Part shown: piece by piece, positions 1 to 11,948 of the stretch
How positions within the stretch are numbered: position 1 is the stretch's first letter
How the letters are laid out: every line of letters starts with the position of its first letter
Source: Chiua virens
Lineage: Eukaryota; Basidiomycota; Agaricomycetes; Boletales; Boletaceae
NCBI GenBank assembly: GCA_019787685.1
Contig: JAHNUO010000002.1
Coordinates: 1,798,001 to 1,862,000 of the forward strand
Direction: 5' to 3'
DNA length: 64,000 bases
Program-made: the position numbers and the translations under genes
Notes under the pieces: generated by a model
What the model saw: the letters and a program-made list of their open reading frames with translations, nothing else
Told to the model about the DNA's origin: nothing
Databases searched by the model: none

Positions 1-186
1 CAAGGTGCGCCGTTCTATCTTGGCGTGGGTCTCGGAGCGACCCAGCTCGCCCGAGTTCTTTGGTCTACGGACTTTGATAGCCGACCAAGTTGCTGGCGGG
101 GCTTTGTCGGTTGCGGATGGTCCGGATTGTGGGTATGGATGGGGGCTTTTGTGGATCATGCCATCGTGGCGGCAGGCATGGTCTAG
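1..186 (+). CDS. COQ2: 4-hydroxybenzoate polyprenyltransferase, 3' end only
   Basis: The window opens inside a coding exon read in frame 1 that ends at a TAG at 184-186. The roughly 61 visible residues contain GVGLGATQLARVLWSTDF followed by SCWRGFVGCGWSGLWVWMGA. This resembles the C-terminal end of UbiA-family para-hydroxybenzoate polyprenyltransferases, with its hydrophobic last helices and the Asp/Arg/Ser-Cys-Trp loop. In this family the enzyme attaches the isoprenoid tail to 4-hydroxybenzoate in the inner mitochondrial membrane during ubiquinone synthesis. The Asp-rich catalytic motifs lie upstream and are not visible, so the assignment rests on the C-terminal segment alone. It converges on the next gene. 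Confidence 0.7.
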   Translation, partial: QGAPFYLGVGLGATQLARVLWSTDFDSRPSCWRGFVGCGWSGLWVWMGAFVDHAIVAAGMV

Positions 187-500
187 TGAAACAACAAATT
201 GATTTGGGAGTAGCAATTATACGTAAAGACGACTAATTATGCACTAGAGATGAACTGCGAAGATACATATTTTGTACAGCGTAGTAGCACCAAAAATTTA
301 CCGTATGCCTGACGAGCGGGAGAGACTAGGAAATCAAGCCACCGGTTTTCGAGATTTGAGCCACCCGTTGAATGCCACAACGCAGAACGTCCAACAAAAC
401 GCAAAACATGTAATCGCAACTGCAACATTGAGGAACATCATCATGTCTGTTGATAAAAATTCCGATCAAAGCGTGTCCATCACGAGGCAAAGACAAGCGA
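187..500. other. Convergent intergenic region
   Basis: About 314 bases between the stop of the COQ2-like gene and the stop of the YTP1-like gene. It is A/T-rich and should hold both 3' ends. I see no coding exon, RNA gene or repeat in it. Confidence 0.6.
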
Positions 501-2409
501 CTAACCGTCACGTCCTTTACGCATGGCAGCAAGCGTAACCTCTTCTGTGCTTAATATAAACATCAGGCCACCACAAGCCAGGAAAAAACTGCCCAAGGCT
601 TCCGTCGGAGGTCGAGATGGGAGTAGGGAATTAGGCGGCCCAAGCCAAACAAAAAAGTACGTCAGACACCTGAGCACGGAAAACCCGAGCAGGAGCCAAC
701 CCCATAATTGGTGGATCTGGACCTATCCGCTTATCAGATATACAACCTATTAATAGCAATAACAACCTCCATACCTGAAACACGTAAGCTTGTGCATGAG
801 CACTCATCGCAGCGCCCGTGACACCAATGACAAGGGCAGGGAAAGGATTGAAGCTGGCTCTGTAGCTGGGTGGTTCGGGAATGCTGCTGGGCCGTGCTGA
901 CCCTAGGGAAGCGGTCGCGGAAGCTGCCAACCAGCGACGCACGCGCCTGGACTCCATGCCCATCCCTATGAGACCAGCGAACCAAAACATGACCTTGAAA
1001 TGAGTGGTCATTCAGCAGGGAAGCTAACAGGGAAATGACACTACGTACCGCAATGCTAACATGCTGAACTTGTTTCGTAGTGTAGGGATCTCCCGCTTTC
1101 GCCCCAAACCTCTCCATCCAGGTATTGGAAATTCCATACAAGAAGATAACGGTAGATTCGACGAATTCTGCCGAGATGGTGTTCCCGATTGGCGAAATGT
1201 TCCAAGCCCAACCCATCTCCGAGTGCGAGCCCAAGAAACGAGCGAACGTAAACAATCCATAGCACCAGAATATTCCACCCTCTTGAAGTAAGGGTCAGGA
1301 AGAAGTCAGAAAAACGTTGATTGATTTCGAATCTTACTGATGAGGTGAGCGAGACAGTTATTGATATAGCTGTCGCGGCAACCACCGGTGTAGGTGACAA
1401 TGCCAGATAAAACCATGCCAAATGCAGCGAACACGAGGACTCTCTCGAGGGTGGCATATGCTCCCTGAGCGATACGACGGAGTAAAGGTTGCTTAGCACG
1501 CGGGATAGGGTTGACTACGATTTCGCGAAGAGTGTCGTCAGAATGCCTTGGAGGTTGTGGGGATTCGGTATCGAAAACAATCTGCTCAGATAGGGAAGAA
1601 TCCGCGATTGTGTTCTTGAGGGGACATTAATTTGATGTTCTCGTATTCGTCAACGTCATCTGGGACAAGACCGGAATAGCCTGATGAAGAGGTGTAGGTG
1701 TCTTGGTGCCCTAATACCACTGAATGCCAAAATTGGGACAATGAGATTTTGGAAGGAGCTCTCCAAAACGTATAAAGACGGGTGAAAAATGCAAGGAATG
1801 TCGACTACGGACAAAGTCAGGCTGAGAAGCAGAACGATGTAGCCATGAGTAGAATGGGATGAGGCTTCATACCTAACGAAGTAGGGGTGAGTGGGTGATG
1901 CGGCGCGGGATTACGACAGACGCCGCTTACATGTCAGGCGTGAGTTTGTTGTAGAGGCCACTAGGTAGCACAGCCAAGTGCAGCAAGGGCATAGAATGAG
2001 ACGACAGCAAAGGCATGGTAGGGGTGTTTCGCAGAGCGAAGCGCAATACCTGCAGATCAGGGAAAGATGTGGGAAATTGAACGGTGGTGATAGGTGACGG
2101 AACATACCGGCAGGGAGTGCGACAAAGAAGGCGAAGGACATGAAGAGGGCATGGAGTACGATGAGTGCAGGGTAACGCGTGACGTTGGGATCACGATCCT
2201 CTATATCTATGGACCAATAAGAGGGTGGTGTAGGGGCGATGCCACTGGAGAATTTCAGTTTCGTTAATCTCAGACGAGGGCTGGCCAGAATGCATGTGCA
2301 TATCGTCGCGGACATGAAGCACTGCGGGACTGGCATGTGCTGATAGGGGGATGAGGAGGAGGAGGATGGACAGAGGAAGGAGAGCGAGCGCGGCTATGGA
2401 GGATCGCAT
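501..2409 (-). CDS. YTP1-like multi-pass membrane protein (DUF2427 plus Ytp1 domain), frame broken in the N-terminal half
   Basis: The start at 2409 gives a clear signal sequence (MRSSIAALALLPLSILLLL) followed by a His-rich MHMHSG segment. A DUF2427-like helix (VLHALFMSFAFFVALPAG) follows. The C-terminal half reads cleanly through short introns and holds the Ytp1 hallmarks: GIVTYTGGCR, NNCLAHLIS, SEMGWAWN, MGMESRR and a final GSFFLACGGLMFILS helix. The family is a fungal multi-pass membrane group of unknown function, perhaps related to electron transport. Between about 2260 and 1600 the conserved reading switches frame about four times, for example at an extra base near 1950 between GCAT and the GLYNKLTPDM segment, with no credible intron. 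Either the assembly has indels here or the gene is decaying. It is divergent from the MFS gene, with 95 bases between starts. Confidence 0.75.
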
Positions 2410-2504
2410 CGCTAGTAAGGAGGAGAAGAGAGACACACCAGGGAGATGCAACGGAAGCGACGACGTGCTTATGAAGACAAGAACTCAAGTACTCATCATA
2501 CCAT

Positions 2505-4807
2505 ATGACTCATATCCATGACGTCAGCTCGCTCGCTTTACCGATTTTTTGTAATTCCCTTTCTTGGAAACTCACCTCGACCCGACTAAGCATGTCAGAG
2601 CGGAGGCTTTTGCTCAAAATCGACTCGTTTATCTTGTCTTACTGCTGTCTCATGGTGTGCAATTTATCCTTTCTCTTAGTGCACGTTCTCACTAACCATC
2701 ACAGTACTTTACAAACTGTACGTCTCTTCTTTTTTATACCCTCCCATCTTTACCACTCCATCCTCAGATCTTGACAGATCCAATGTAAACAACGCATATG
2801 TCTCTGGAATGAAACAAGACCTCAACATGCAAGGAAACGAATTCAACGTTCGTATCCATTTCTTCTCTCCCAAAACTTAATCACGTCCCCCCATTCACAG
2901 ATAATCAATACCATGTTTACTTGCGGTTATATCATTGGAATGATACCAAGTAATGTCTTTTTCATTGCTTCCTCCATCGCTTTTGACGTATGCTTTCATT
3001 TAGACAACTTGATGCTCCAGCTCGTGCCGCCTAGAATCTGGTTCCCACTCATGCAGATAGTGTGGGGTGTCCTCACGTTTTGGTACGATCCCCTCTCCAG
3101 AGATACTCATCCCTACAACCATTTTACCCAGTACCAGCGCGGTACAAGACGTTCAACAGGTCTCTCTATTTCCTCCGTCACTGCTTCATCCTCATAACCT
3201 TTTCCTTAGCTTTACGCAATCAGATTCTTACAAGGTGTAGCAGAATCGTCTACCTTCGTCGGTACACACTATATTCTCGGCTCGTACGTATTTCCTCTCT
3301 GTTCGGAGCAGTAAAGCTACCACATCCGATAGTTGGTATAAACCCGGTGAACTGGGAAAGCGGTCTGGAATATTCACCAGCTCTGGGCTAGCTGGGACAC
3401 TGTAAGCCATCGATTGATATCTATATCCTAAAACTTACATCCATTTAGCTTCTCCGGCGTTCTCCAGGCTGCTGTATACCAGTAAGGGTCAGCCTATGCT
3501 ATCTATAATGACAATATCCCGAGGCTCTTGTAGACACCTCGGTGGCATTACCGGACGCAGCGGCTGGAGGATGGCTGTGCGAGTTCTTCTTTGCTTCTAC
3601 GGGTCATCTATTCACTAATCTATATCAGTTTCATCATCGACGGTGTGATTACTTTGCCAATAGCCCTCTACGGGTTTCTCGTGTTCCCCGATGTCCCCGC
3701 GACGACAAGGGCATTCTATCTAACCGAAGAGGTAATCTCGCCAATCTGAGTAATTACGAACTTGACTGATCATCGATCGTTTCGCCAATCGTCAGGAGCG
3801 CTTGCTGTCATATGATCGTTTGAAACTGGATCACGATATCACTCGGCGTCCACTCTCCTGGACCTTAATCAAGCGAGTTCTCACCCGTTGGCGTTGGTAT
3901 GGATGCAGTCTCTTGGTCAGTTCTCATGACTCCATGTCCATACGTGACAACTGATGATGCGTTTCGCGCAAGTTCGCCATTTCCGGGGAAACTGAGAGTT
4001 TTGGTTCAAACAACTTGATGGGCCAATGGCTATCCGCCGTTGGAGGATACGCTGTTGAACAAGTTGGTCCGTTCAGACTCCAAGGCGACGACGTGTCATC
4101 GTTAATTGCTGACTCAATACAGATTATTACCCGTCAGGCGTGACGGCGTTTGGAATCGCCTCCACGCTTGTCTGCGCAACTTGGACAGACCATACCCGTG
4201 CACGTTGGCCGGTCCTCGTGTACATGTGCGTTTGCTGTACCACCGCCTGCCAGTCTGCATCCTCGTGTGGAGTAGCCCCACCTGGCCTCAAGTTCTTCGC
4301 CTATTGTGCGTCCGAGAATTAGTTTTTCTTTTTTTTGTTTGTTTTTTTGCCTTGGCGCTCGCGCGCTAATATAAGCAACGGGATCACAGATATTGCGGGT
4401 GCTGCATATTCCGGACAAGCGACTACATTTGCGTGAGTCAGCGTCGGCACTACCCTGATCGTGCCTTACTCATGCCACGCGTAGTTGGGCTAATCAGATA
4501 TGTGCGGATGACGACCAAGAGCGTGCGATCGTGTTGGCGTCGATGAAGTAGGTGTCTTGCTTGTCTATTTTGGCCGGTTTCGGTTGCTCACATGTGCACT
4601 TGGTTTGCGCGTAGCATGTGGAACAATGTGGTGAATGCTTGGTGGCCACTGCTGTTTTATCCGGCGACTGACGCACCCCGATTTAAAACGGGGATGATCA
4701 CTATGATATGCACGTGTGCTGCGACCCTGGGTATCACCTGGGTAGTGTGGTACTTGGAGCGGCGGGAACGCGGCAAGGGAGACAAGGAAACGTCAGAACA
4801 CACGTAG
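2505..4807 (+). CDS. MFS anion:cation symporter, allantoate/pantothenate permease (Liz1/Dal5) type
   Basis: At least nine introns interrupt the gene. The spliced reading gives ERRLLLKIDSFILSYCCLM, then YLDRSNVNNAYVSGMKQDL, QGNEFN, the IINTMFTCGYIIGMIP helix, LVPPRIWFPLMQIVWGVLTF and FLQGVAESSTFVGTHYILGS. It continues with [34 protein letters not shown] and the C-terminal SMNMWNNVVNAWWPLLFYP. These are hallmarks of the fungal allantoate permease family of the major facilitator superfamily, proton-coupled plasma-membrane importers of small carboxylates such as pantothenate, allantoate or nicotinate. The pattern is closest to the pantothenate carriers, but the substrate cannot be fixed from sequence. 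The tail is basic and ends at 4807. I chose 2505 because it is in frame with the first conserved residues; an in-frame ATG at 2592 is possible. Confidence 0.85.
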
Positions 4808-5339
4808 CCGCTCGGCCAGTGACTTGAGTCAAATCAAGGCACCACACTCGATCATCGTTTGCCACACGTCTGGAGATAAAGACATTGATAAATCCAACGT
4901 TCAAACTACCGATACACACAACGTTGATAACTACTTCAGTTCGAACAAATAAACAAGCTATGAGAAGAAATTAAGCCCATAGCTGGTCCGCACAGCAGAC
5001 CAAGGAATGGCACTGGCTGTCGTCTAGTTTCCAAGAAAGTAAATATAGGAAACAAGAGGAAAAGGATAGCAATATCTCGCTCGACAACACGAGGAATTAT
5101 TGGTGCGGCGGGATCAAAGGACCGGCTTCAACACCGACCGGAATGGATAAACCGTAAAGGGGGTATATGAGTGAGGAAACTTGAGCCAAGGATGGGCGTG
5201 AAGCACTGCACTTCTTTCCCCGTAAAAAAATGCAAAGTACATGTCACCAGGTCATGTTGCCACACGGAACATTCCGCGAAGAGGTTTTCCCGTCGTGTCC
5301 AGCATCAAACGGCCCACCCACTTTCCCTCGGCAACTTTG
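4808..5339. other. Convergent intergenic region
   Basis: About 530 bases between the stops of the MFS gene and the minus-strand surface protein. Open frames here are antisense or random. I see no conserved exon, structural RNA or repeat. Confidence 0.6.
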
Positions 5340-6713
5340 TTATTGGTAAAACTGCGGGGGAACGGAAGAATGAGCATAGGTGGGATCATACGCTGGATCG
5401 GGAAGGTGAGCCGGTACGGGTTTGCGATCGGAAAACTTGCGGGTGAGATTCGTACCCCCCTGTGCGGCGGGCTGTGGCACAGCAAGCGGCGACGTTTGGT
5501 ATGGGAGCGGCCTCGGAGACGGTGGACGATACGCAGACGCTGGATATTGTCCGTACCCCATCGGACCATGATACTCCTGTGGAGGCGCATACGCTGGCTG
5601 AATGCCATAACCATAGCCATGTCCGTGACCGGAGGAAGTCCCGCTAAAGCGACGTTTCTCGAGCATGTCTTCTTGACGTTCATATCGCTCCGTCGCGCCG
5701 GGATCAAAGCTGACGGCGACGGCGAGATCGTGCTCGAGACGAGCACGGCGGCGTTTGCGCATGATCCACGTGACCACAACGCAGATGATGGCGAGGACGA
5801 CGATACCGACGAGGGTGAACACGCCGCTCTCCATGGACGGGTTTTGCAGGAATGCTGTATGAGGCGCGACTGTTTGAGAGGCTACGGGCACCGTACTGGT
5901 GATGTAGACGACGCTCGCACCCTCGGATGAGGTAAAAACGACATCAGAGGCCGGCGATTGAGTAGGCGTGGAACCAGGAGTGTCCGTAGCGGATGTGGCG
6001 GACGTGGTGGAGCTGGAGGTCGTCAATCGCGTCCTGGTACTCTTAGCCGAGAGTCGTCCGGATCACGTAAATAACTTACGAGGTAGACGAAGCAGAACTA
6101 GTCGAGCCAGCCGAACTAGTTGGGCGTGTCGACGAGACGGTTGGTGTCGCAGCGGAAGAAGTTCCCGACGATGGCACGGTGGCCGTTGGAATATTGCCAA
6201 TGAGACTGGTGATACCACTGACGATCGATCCACCACCTCCCGAGTCAGCGCTGGTGGGTTGCGAAGATGCAGGCGTCGTTTGACCCCCGCCCACGGCGTT
6301 CGATGAAGCACCAACAGGGCTTTCAGAGACATGAGAACGGCTTCCCCTTAGATAGCTGAGATAGTTGAGACTCACTTGAATAAATTACTGAAGACTATAC
6401 AGTTGAAATACGGCAGAGTCAGGGACGCCGACCGTAACGAGAGCGCGTGGCGTCGGGACACTCACCTCCGCCTAAGCCCTGCCTTTTATTGAGGAAACGA
6501 TGATGGAAGCCACGGGGTGCATCCATGGCTAGGCTGCTGAAATGAGCGAGAAAGAAAGAGTGACTTGCAAGCTATCAATGGAACCTCAAACACGACTTGT
6601 TGACGCCAGAGAAACCACGTCGTCAGAGCATGGATATGGACAAGACAGAGATGAGGGATGAGGGAAGGAAGGAAAAAGACTAGAGGAAGGTAACGACGTG
6701 GAATCAATCCCAC
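5340..6713 (-). CDS. Single-pass Ser/Thr-rich surface protein with a Pro/Tyr-rich cytoplasmic tail
   Basis: The last exon, up to about 6030, encodes a Ser/Thr-rich stalk, one transmembrane helix (FTLVGIVVLAIICVVVTWIM), a basic stop-transfer stretch (RKRRRARLEHD) and a long tail rich in Gly, Tyr and Pro. The tail ends PPQFYQ at 5340. The exon before it (about 6080-6340) adds Ser/Thr/Gly-rich sequence. This layout resembles fungal Mid2/Wsc-like sensors and similar basidiomycete glycoproteins, but I see no WSC cysteine domain. The 5' part is uncertain. A signal-peptide-like exon at 6713 (MGLIPRRYLPLVFFLPS) is the best start, but its joins to the stalk exon are not resolved. The role is unknown. 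Confidence 0.6.
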
Positions 6714-6886
6714 TCCACGTTTGATGTGAGTTTCCCGTTGGCATCACGACAGCAACTTGTCATTAATATACATTCAAGGCAACGCGCCCGCCGTGTACAT
6801 TCGAGTACAAGGTATACCAACACCATCATGCTAAGCACAACTTTTGTCACAATAGATCACAAGAAAATACACCTTACGCCTCCATT

Positions 6887-8486
6887 TCAGCGACTCGACC
6901 TTGTCCCCAGGCCGTAGCTCTCCCCTGCGGTTCTCTCCATGATCTCCCTCAACGGCCCAAGGAGTCGCGTGAAGGAAGGCGCATCCAGTGCCGCAACCTT
7001 CAGCCTAGACTGGCTCTGGTCAGCCCGGTATACTGCGCTTACCGTCGCAGCTCTCGGTTGGAGTTTGAGCAAAGATAGTTCTTCCCAAATAGATCAATTC
7101 CAATACACACTTCAGTGTACCAGCTAAGAACTCACCTCCAAAGTAATCCCCTTTCTTGAGGTGACCAACAGTAATCTCGCGCCATTCATCTTCCTCGCAC
7201 CGCTGCTTTTTGGTAACAACAGCCTCCCCTTCCTCCACAAAGAAGAATGTATCCCCCATCTCGCCCTGCCTAACGACCGCCTCACCGTCAGCGTGCACTC
7301 TACTCACAAGTGCATCCGCGATCTTGCTTCTTTCCCCAGGCTCAAGGGAGGAGAGCAGTGGGACCGTGGATAAAAAGTGCTCGTACATGGTCCGCCGCCT
7401 GTGAGCCGCCTTCAAAATGATCGTGCGGAACGTGATACGATCCAATGACCACACGGTCGACGGCTCTATAGCCTGCACGGTCGCTGCACGAGGGTGTCCG
7501 TACATCAGCGCGAGCTCACCGAACGAGTTCCCCGGCTTGCACTCCATGACCTTGCGGCCATAGACTGGATGTTCACCAGGCAGTAGGAATTTGTCAGGTT
7601 TGGATGACATCGTTGACGACGGGTTGTCCGCAAGCCACGTCGGTGGCAAGGGCTCGGGATGGATGTAACAGTAGAAAAGTCCAAATTCGACAACGTAAAA
7701 GTTATCTCCTACGTCCCCTTGTCGAATGACCACTTCGTTTTTGCTGACGTGGCGCTCTTGCATAGCATTCAGTACTCCTGTTTCCTGCTCTTCGTCCAGG
7801 TCCCGGAATATAAAGTTGTTCGCAATAGACGCCTTGATACGGCGAAGTTGGTCGGGTGTTTTTGGATAAATGGGTAGAGGATCGTCGTAGCCACTGTCAA
7901 CAGCTATTGGCTCTGCACTAACAGATGTACGCCGCGCCAAGATAGTGACAGAGGGCGTTTGTAGGTAGTCGCTTGCACCCAAGGGGATAAAATTGGACAT
8001 GGTGGGAGTGGATGTGGCATCATATCGCGCAAAAGAGTTGGAGGGATCGGCGGAGAGTGGAGAAGTGGGAGGAAGTTCACGGCCGTCCAGCGTGAAGGTA
8101 GGGGGACCCATACCATTGCTAGCACCGTTGGTATCCATGGTGAGCAATGCATTTCCAGGGACATTGAGTGTGCCAAAGGGGCTATGAGAGAAGTTGGGGT
8201 GGAAGAACGATGTACGGCGCTGTAAGGTAACGTTTGAGAAGGGGGAAACGGGTGTCGGGGTTGCATTGCGGGGTGCGAGATTGACGGGGATGTCGACATA
8301 AAAATCGGTAGGGAACTGTTCCTGTATAGACGAGAGGCCACGGTGGACTAGCGCGTCCCGCGTACGAGTGCGCTGCTCTTCCAAGCGCGACTGGAACCAA
8401 TTAGCGCAGAACTGGAGGGCATCTTTTGGTTGTGCACGATGCACGTCGCGAGTCAAGTCGGCGACGAGCGCATCAAAGGTTGACAT
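6887..8486 (-). CDS. PKAR: cAMP-dependent protein kinase regulatory subunit
   Basis: Two exons encode roughly 510 residues. An N-terminal dimerisation/docking segment (about residues 1-45) is followed by a Ser/Pro-rich linker and the inhibitor site ARRTSVSAEP near residue 215. That site has the phosphorylatable R-R-x-S form that occupies the catalytic subunit's active site. Two cyclic-nucleotide-binding domains follow. The first contains VIRQGDVGDNFYVVE and GNSFGELALMYGHPRAATV, with the E and R that hold the cAMP ribose phosphate. The second begins VVRQGEMGDTFFFVEEGEA and continues across the intron at about 7075-7135 to FGELSLLKLQPRAATVSA. Both phosphate-binding cassettes are complete, so the protein should be a functional cAMP-released PKA inhibitor. 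ATG 8486 is preferred over 8537 because it starts the conserved docking region. PHO85 lies directly upstream on the same strand. Confidence 0.93.
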
Positions 8487-8691
8487 TGTCGGGGACAACG
8501 AAAACGAGGGTGTGCTGCGATGTTGTTTTTGTTTCAAGTATGAGAGTACGACGATATCGGAGTCGCACGTTCATAAAGGTACAACACCGATAACTTATGT
8601 GGGTCGTGTACAATACATCGATCGAAAAGACAACAAAACAAGCGAGATACGATGCATGTCATGAAAAGAATTCCTCCAGATAGAGTAGAGA

Positions 8692-10288
8692 TCACCTGGG
8701 GTGCTGATACTGTGCAGGATACCCACCATTTCCGTAGCCCTGTTGGCTAGCGTGCACCGCTTGCGCCTGTGCATGAGCGTGAGCAGCCTGCGCCTGCGCC
8801 TGCGCGTGAGCATGGGCTGCTTGTGCTTGCGCCTGTGCCATTGCCTGAGCCTGCTGTATACGTGCCGCGTCCTGTGCACCAAACATCGACTGCGGGTGAG
8901 AAGGGTACCCAGGCTGCTGAGGGACGACCTGTTGTCCTGGCTGCTGAACTATAATTTGTTGTGGCTGCTGTGCTTGTTGCTGCTGCTGTACTTGCTGTTG
9001 TGGTTGATGGTGTCCATGTGGGTGGGGATGAGGGAAGTTGAATTGTGGCGGCGGCATCGATCCTGGTGTCGGAGATGGACCATACGAAGGGCTAGCTGTA
9101 GATGTGAAGTAGGGATGGGACAATGCTTCTGTAGCGGTCATTCTCTTGCTGGGATCGAACTGGAGCAGGCGCTCAAGCAGGTCGATTGCTACCAATATCG
9201 AGTCAGTCGACAGCCCACTGGCAGGATTTGTTGTTTTCTCAAAGACGTACCCTGAGGCGACGCTTTAGGAAGAACCTGCTGGAAAGACAGTTTAGGGTAC
9301 TTTGGGTATTGCTTAATAGTAATCTCTGGCTGTTGGAGCGGTGAGACGACAATGGCAACTTGGCGCATATACGATCACGTACAGAATCGGTAGCTATCTT
9401 CCTCAGCACACGATCGTCCGGGGTGCCTATAATCCGCATGATGTGGAGTAGTTGATCTTGGTTGTCGCGACCACGGAACAGCGGTACACCCGAGATCATC
9501 TCTGCGAATATACAACCACATGACCAAACATCGATGGACGTGTTATATGTCCGCGAACCCAAGAGGACATCTGGGGCACGGTACCATAGGGTAACAACCT
9601 GATGCAAACTTAAGCTGAAATCCAAAGTGCAAAATTTCTGATACATGCCTCGTTCGAGAAGGTGTTGACGGGAACACCAAAGGCCCGCGCCAACCCAAAG
9701 TCACCTAGCTTCAGCTCCCCTTTGCGATTGATAAGAAGATTCTGAGGCTTGAGATCACGATGCAATACACGGTTCTCGTGACAGAAAGAGGTGCCTTTCA
9801 AAAGCTGGTACATGAAACTTCGGACTGTCGCGGGGTCGAGAGCGCCGCGATCACCATGTTGATCCATATATTTCTTGAGATCTTGGTCACAATACTCGAA
9901 GATGAGGACGAGTTTTGTCTCTGTGTGAATAACATCGTGGAGGCGCACGATATTGACGTGCTTCAGTTCCTTCATAAGGGAGATCTCCCGGATGGCAGTG
10001 GATGGTGTGCCTTCCTCTGCGTCCAGGTGGATCTCCTTCAAGGCGACGATTTCATTGGTAGTTCTCGAGCGGCCCTGTATCAAACATGATAAGAAGCAGA
10101 TTCCAGGACGGGAGCGGGCTCGATATACCTTGTACACCGTGGCGTATGTGCCCTCGCCTATGCCGGGTTTTATAAGCGCGATAGACATCAGAATCAAATG
10201 AGGCGACTATACCCAATTTCTCTAGCTATTCCATGTCAGTAGAGAGAATGGCGAGACGATGATTAGTTCTCACTTGAATGTAGTTCAT
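8692..10288 (-). CDS. PHO85: PHO85-type cyclin-dependent kinase with a long Gln/Ala/His-rich tail
   Basis: The spliced start is [20 protein letters not shown], using small first exons and introns at about 10225-10270 and 10095-10205. The kinase domain carries the catalytic lysine in [10 protein letters not shown], the exact PSTAIRE helix ([19 protein letters not shown]), [12 protein letters not shown], the DFGLA motif and [22 protein letters not shown]. These identify the CDK5/Pho85 branch, a cyclin-dependent kinase acting in phosphate and nutrient signalling, polarity and glycogen control. After the kinase core (about 300 residues) comes a tail of about 140 residues. It is rich in Gln, with His/Pro stretches and alternating Ala-Gln and Ala-His runs. 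Classic Pho85 ends soon after the kinase domain, so the tail is an unusual extension. It is divergent from the UTP5-like gene. Confidence 0.93.
8740..8860 (-). repeat. Ala-Gln / Ala-His low-complexity coding repeat in PHO85
   Basis: A degenerate hexanucleotide-like repeat encodes alternating AQ and AH dipeptides near the C-terminus of the PHO85-type kinase. It includes two nearly identical copies of [12 protein letters not shown]. Such tracts can vary in length between strains. Confidence 0.7.
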
Positions 10289-10571
10289 CCTGAGATGTGA
10301 AATCCGGAGACGAATAGGTGTTACCGACTACTACAAGCTTTGAGAACGGTACCGCCCAGAAGGCAAGCGGCGGAGGCTTTAAACACTGGAGAGAATCTGT
10401 TTCAAGCTGGGTTGACTCGAGATGCGACCCAAGTACCGATCAGGTAATCGTCATACAGACAACTCTTTTATATACATCAAAACTGGACCTCGACCAAATC
10501 TCGAACTCGTCCTTGTCGAAGCGCATACTCCAAAAATACTCGGACAGGCCGACGTCTGCAAGTTTTACACG
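10289..10571. promoter_or_regulatory. Divergent promoter of PHO85 and the UTP5-like gene
   Basis: The two start codons are 283 bases apart on opposite strands, so this interval must serve both. I see no obvious shared motif. The short distance leaves no room for further N-terminal exons of the UTP5-like gene unless they overlap the kinase. Confidence 0.6.
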
Positions 10572-11811
10572 ATGGACTCTGCCCCGAAATCCAAAAAAGC
10601 ACGTACAAAATCGTCCACGCGGAAGAATACACTCCCTACGTCCCAACCCTCTGTCGACGAAATACGAATAGAAAACGACGCTGTGACGGTGGTGAGTATA
10701 CTCGCATACTTTGACCACTGCTCGCATGTCTTATAGTTGCAGATCGCACCCAAAAATGCTCGCTATGTAGAGTCCTCAGCCTTGGCCATACACTCCGGTG
10801 CGGAACTCGGGCAGGATCAAGCTCTCGAGGATCTCGCCGCACGCCAAGTAGAGGGAGCGCTCGACGCCGATCTCGCTGAACTAAGTCTCGGCCAACGGTT
10901 GTCGGCCTTGAACGGGAATGGCGCCGTAAACAAAGGCTCAGATTCCGACGACGACGACCAAGCAGGCGCGTCTTCGAGGCCAGGCAAACGGCCAGATTCC
11001 TCACATGTCGTGCCTGCACATTCCCTGACACGAACACTCATACAAGCTCTACATTCATCCGATTCACGTCTTTTGGAGACCTGTTTAGCACACTCTGACA
11101 CGGCGCTCATTCGAAATACCGTTAGACGGTTGCCTCCCCAACTTGCGCTTCCGCTTCTCTTGGCTTGCATAGAGAGATTAGGAAGAGGCGCGAGAGCAGC
11201 GAATATGAAGGGCGGCGGCGGCGGCGCTAGTTCACAGAGGGGCACAGTCTTAATTAATTGGATAAAAACGACGCTCACTGTTCACAGCGGGCATCTCATG
11301 ACAGTGCGTTCAAGTCTTCTGCACCGTTCGTTCCTCAACTCACCAATTCCAGATGCCGGACTTGGTCGCAAGGCTGGCCGGCTTGCATGCTACGTTGACA
11401 ACGCGACTGGCACTACACGACAGCTTGTTGTCCTTGAACGGGAAGCTCGATATGGTGCTGTCCCAGATCGAAATGCGATCTTCCTCGGCCCCCGCATCAT
11501 TGGCATCAAGAGACCGCAATCCTACCCATCCTGACAATGCTCGACGGCCAACCCGATATGTAGAGGGCGAAAGCGAAGACGAAGGGGATCAGATGGACAC
11601 AGAACCCCCAATAGAGAGCGGTGACGAAGAAGGTAGCATAGAAGACGTCGAGCTGGGAGGAGAAAGCGAAGATGAAGAGGACGGGGACGAGGACGAGGAT
11701 GGAAATGTGGAAGAATCTGGCGGTGACTATGAATCCGATGGTAGTGGGCCTGCATTAAATGAATTCCCCGACGAGGATGAGGACGATGAGGACGACGACG
11801 GAAGCGAATGA
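10572..11811 (+). CDS. UTP5: UTP5/WDR43-like SSU processome protein, Utp12 domain only
   Basis: Three exons encode about 380 residues, with introns at about 10694-10737 and 11301-11350. A basic Ser/Lys-rich N-terminus is followed by ENDAVTV and LQIAPKNARYVESSALAIHS. The Utp12 domain comes next: SLTRTLIQALHSSDSRLLETC, NTVRRLPPQLALPLLLACIE, then TVLINWIKTTLTVHSGHLMT and MPDLVARLAGLHATLTTRL. The tail is a long acidic Glu/Asp run. Utp12 domains assemble the t-UTP/UTP-A complex that binds nascent pre-rRNA in the nucleolus and links rDNA transcription to processing. Full-length UTP5/WDR43 also has N-terminal WD40 repeats. None are visible here and there is no space upstream, so this is a short form or a Utp12-only relative. 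Confidence 0.8.
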
Positions 11812-11948
11812 CAGCTATCTTAACTGCACATACTTTAACCAATTCATGACGGTTAGATCGTGTGTAATCGGGATACATAGATACCTAAGTGTCTAAGTCC
11901 GATAGTGATATCGTGAGGGACGCACAAAGGAAGGTATTAAATAATCAT

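Noticed and set aside
5241..5930. Long plus-strand open frame of 229 residues
   Set aside because: It is antisense to the transmembrane and Pro/Tyr-rich exon of the minus-strand surface protein, whose composition and helix make it the real coding strand.
8701..9255. Plus-strand Leu/Cys-rich open frame of 184 residues
   Set aside because: It is the antisense of the Gln/Ala/His repeat of the PHO85-type kinase.
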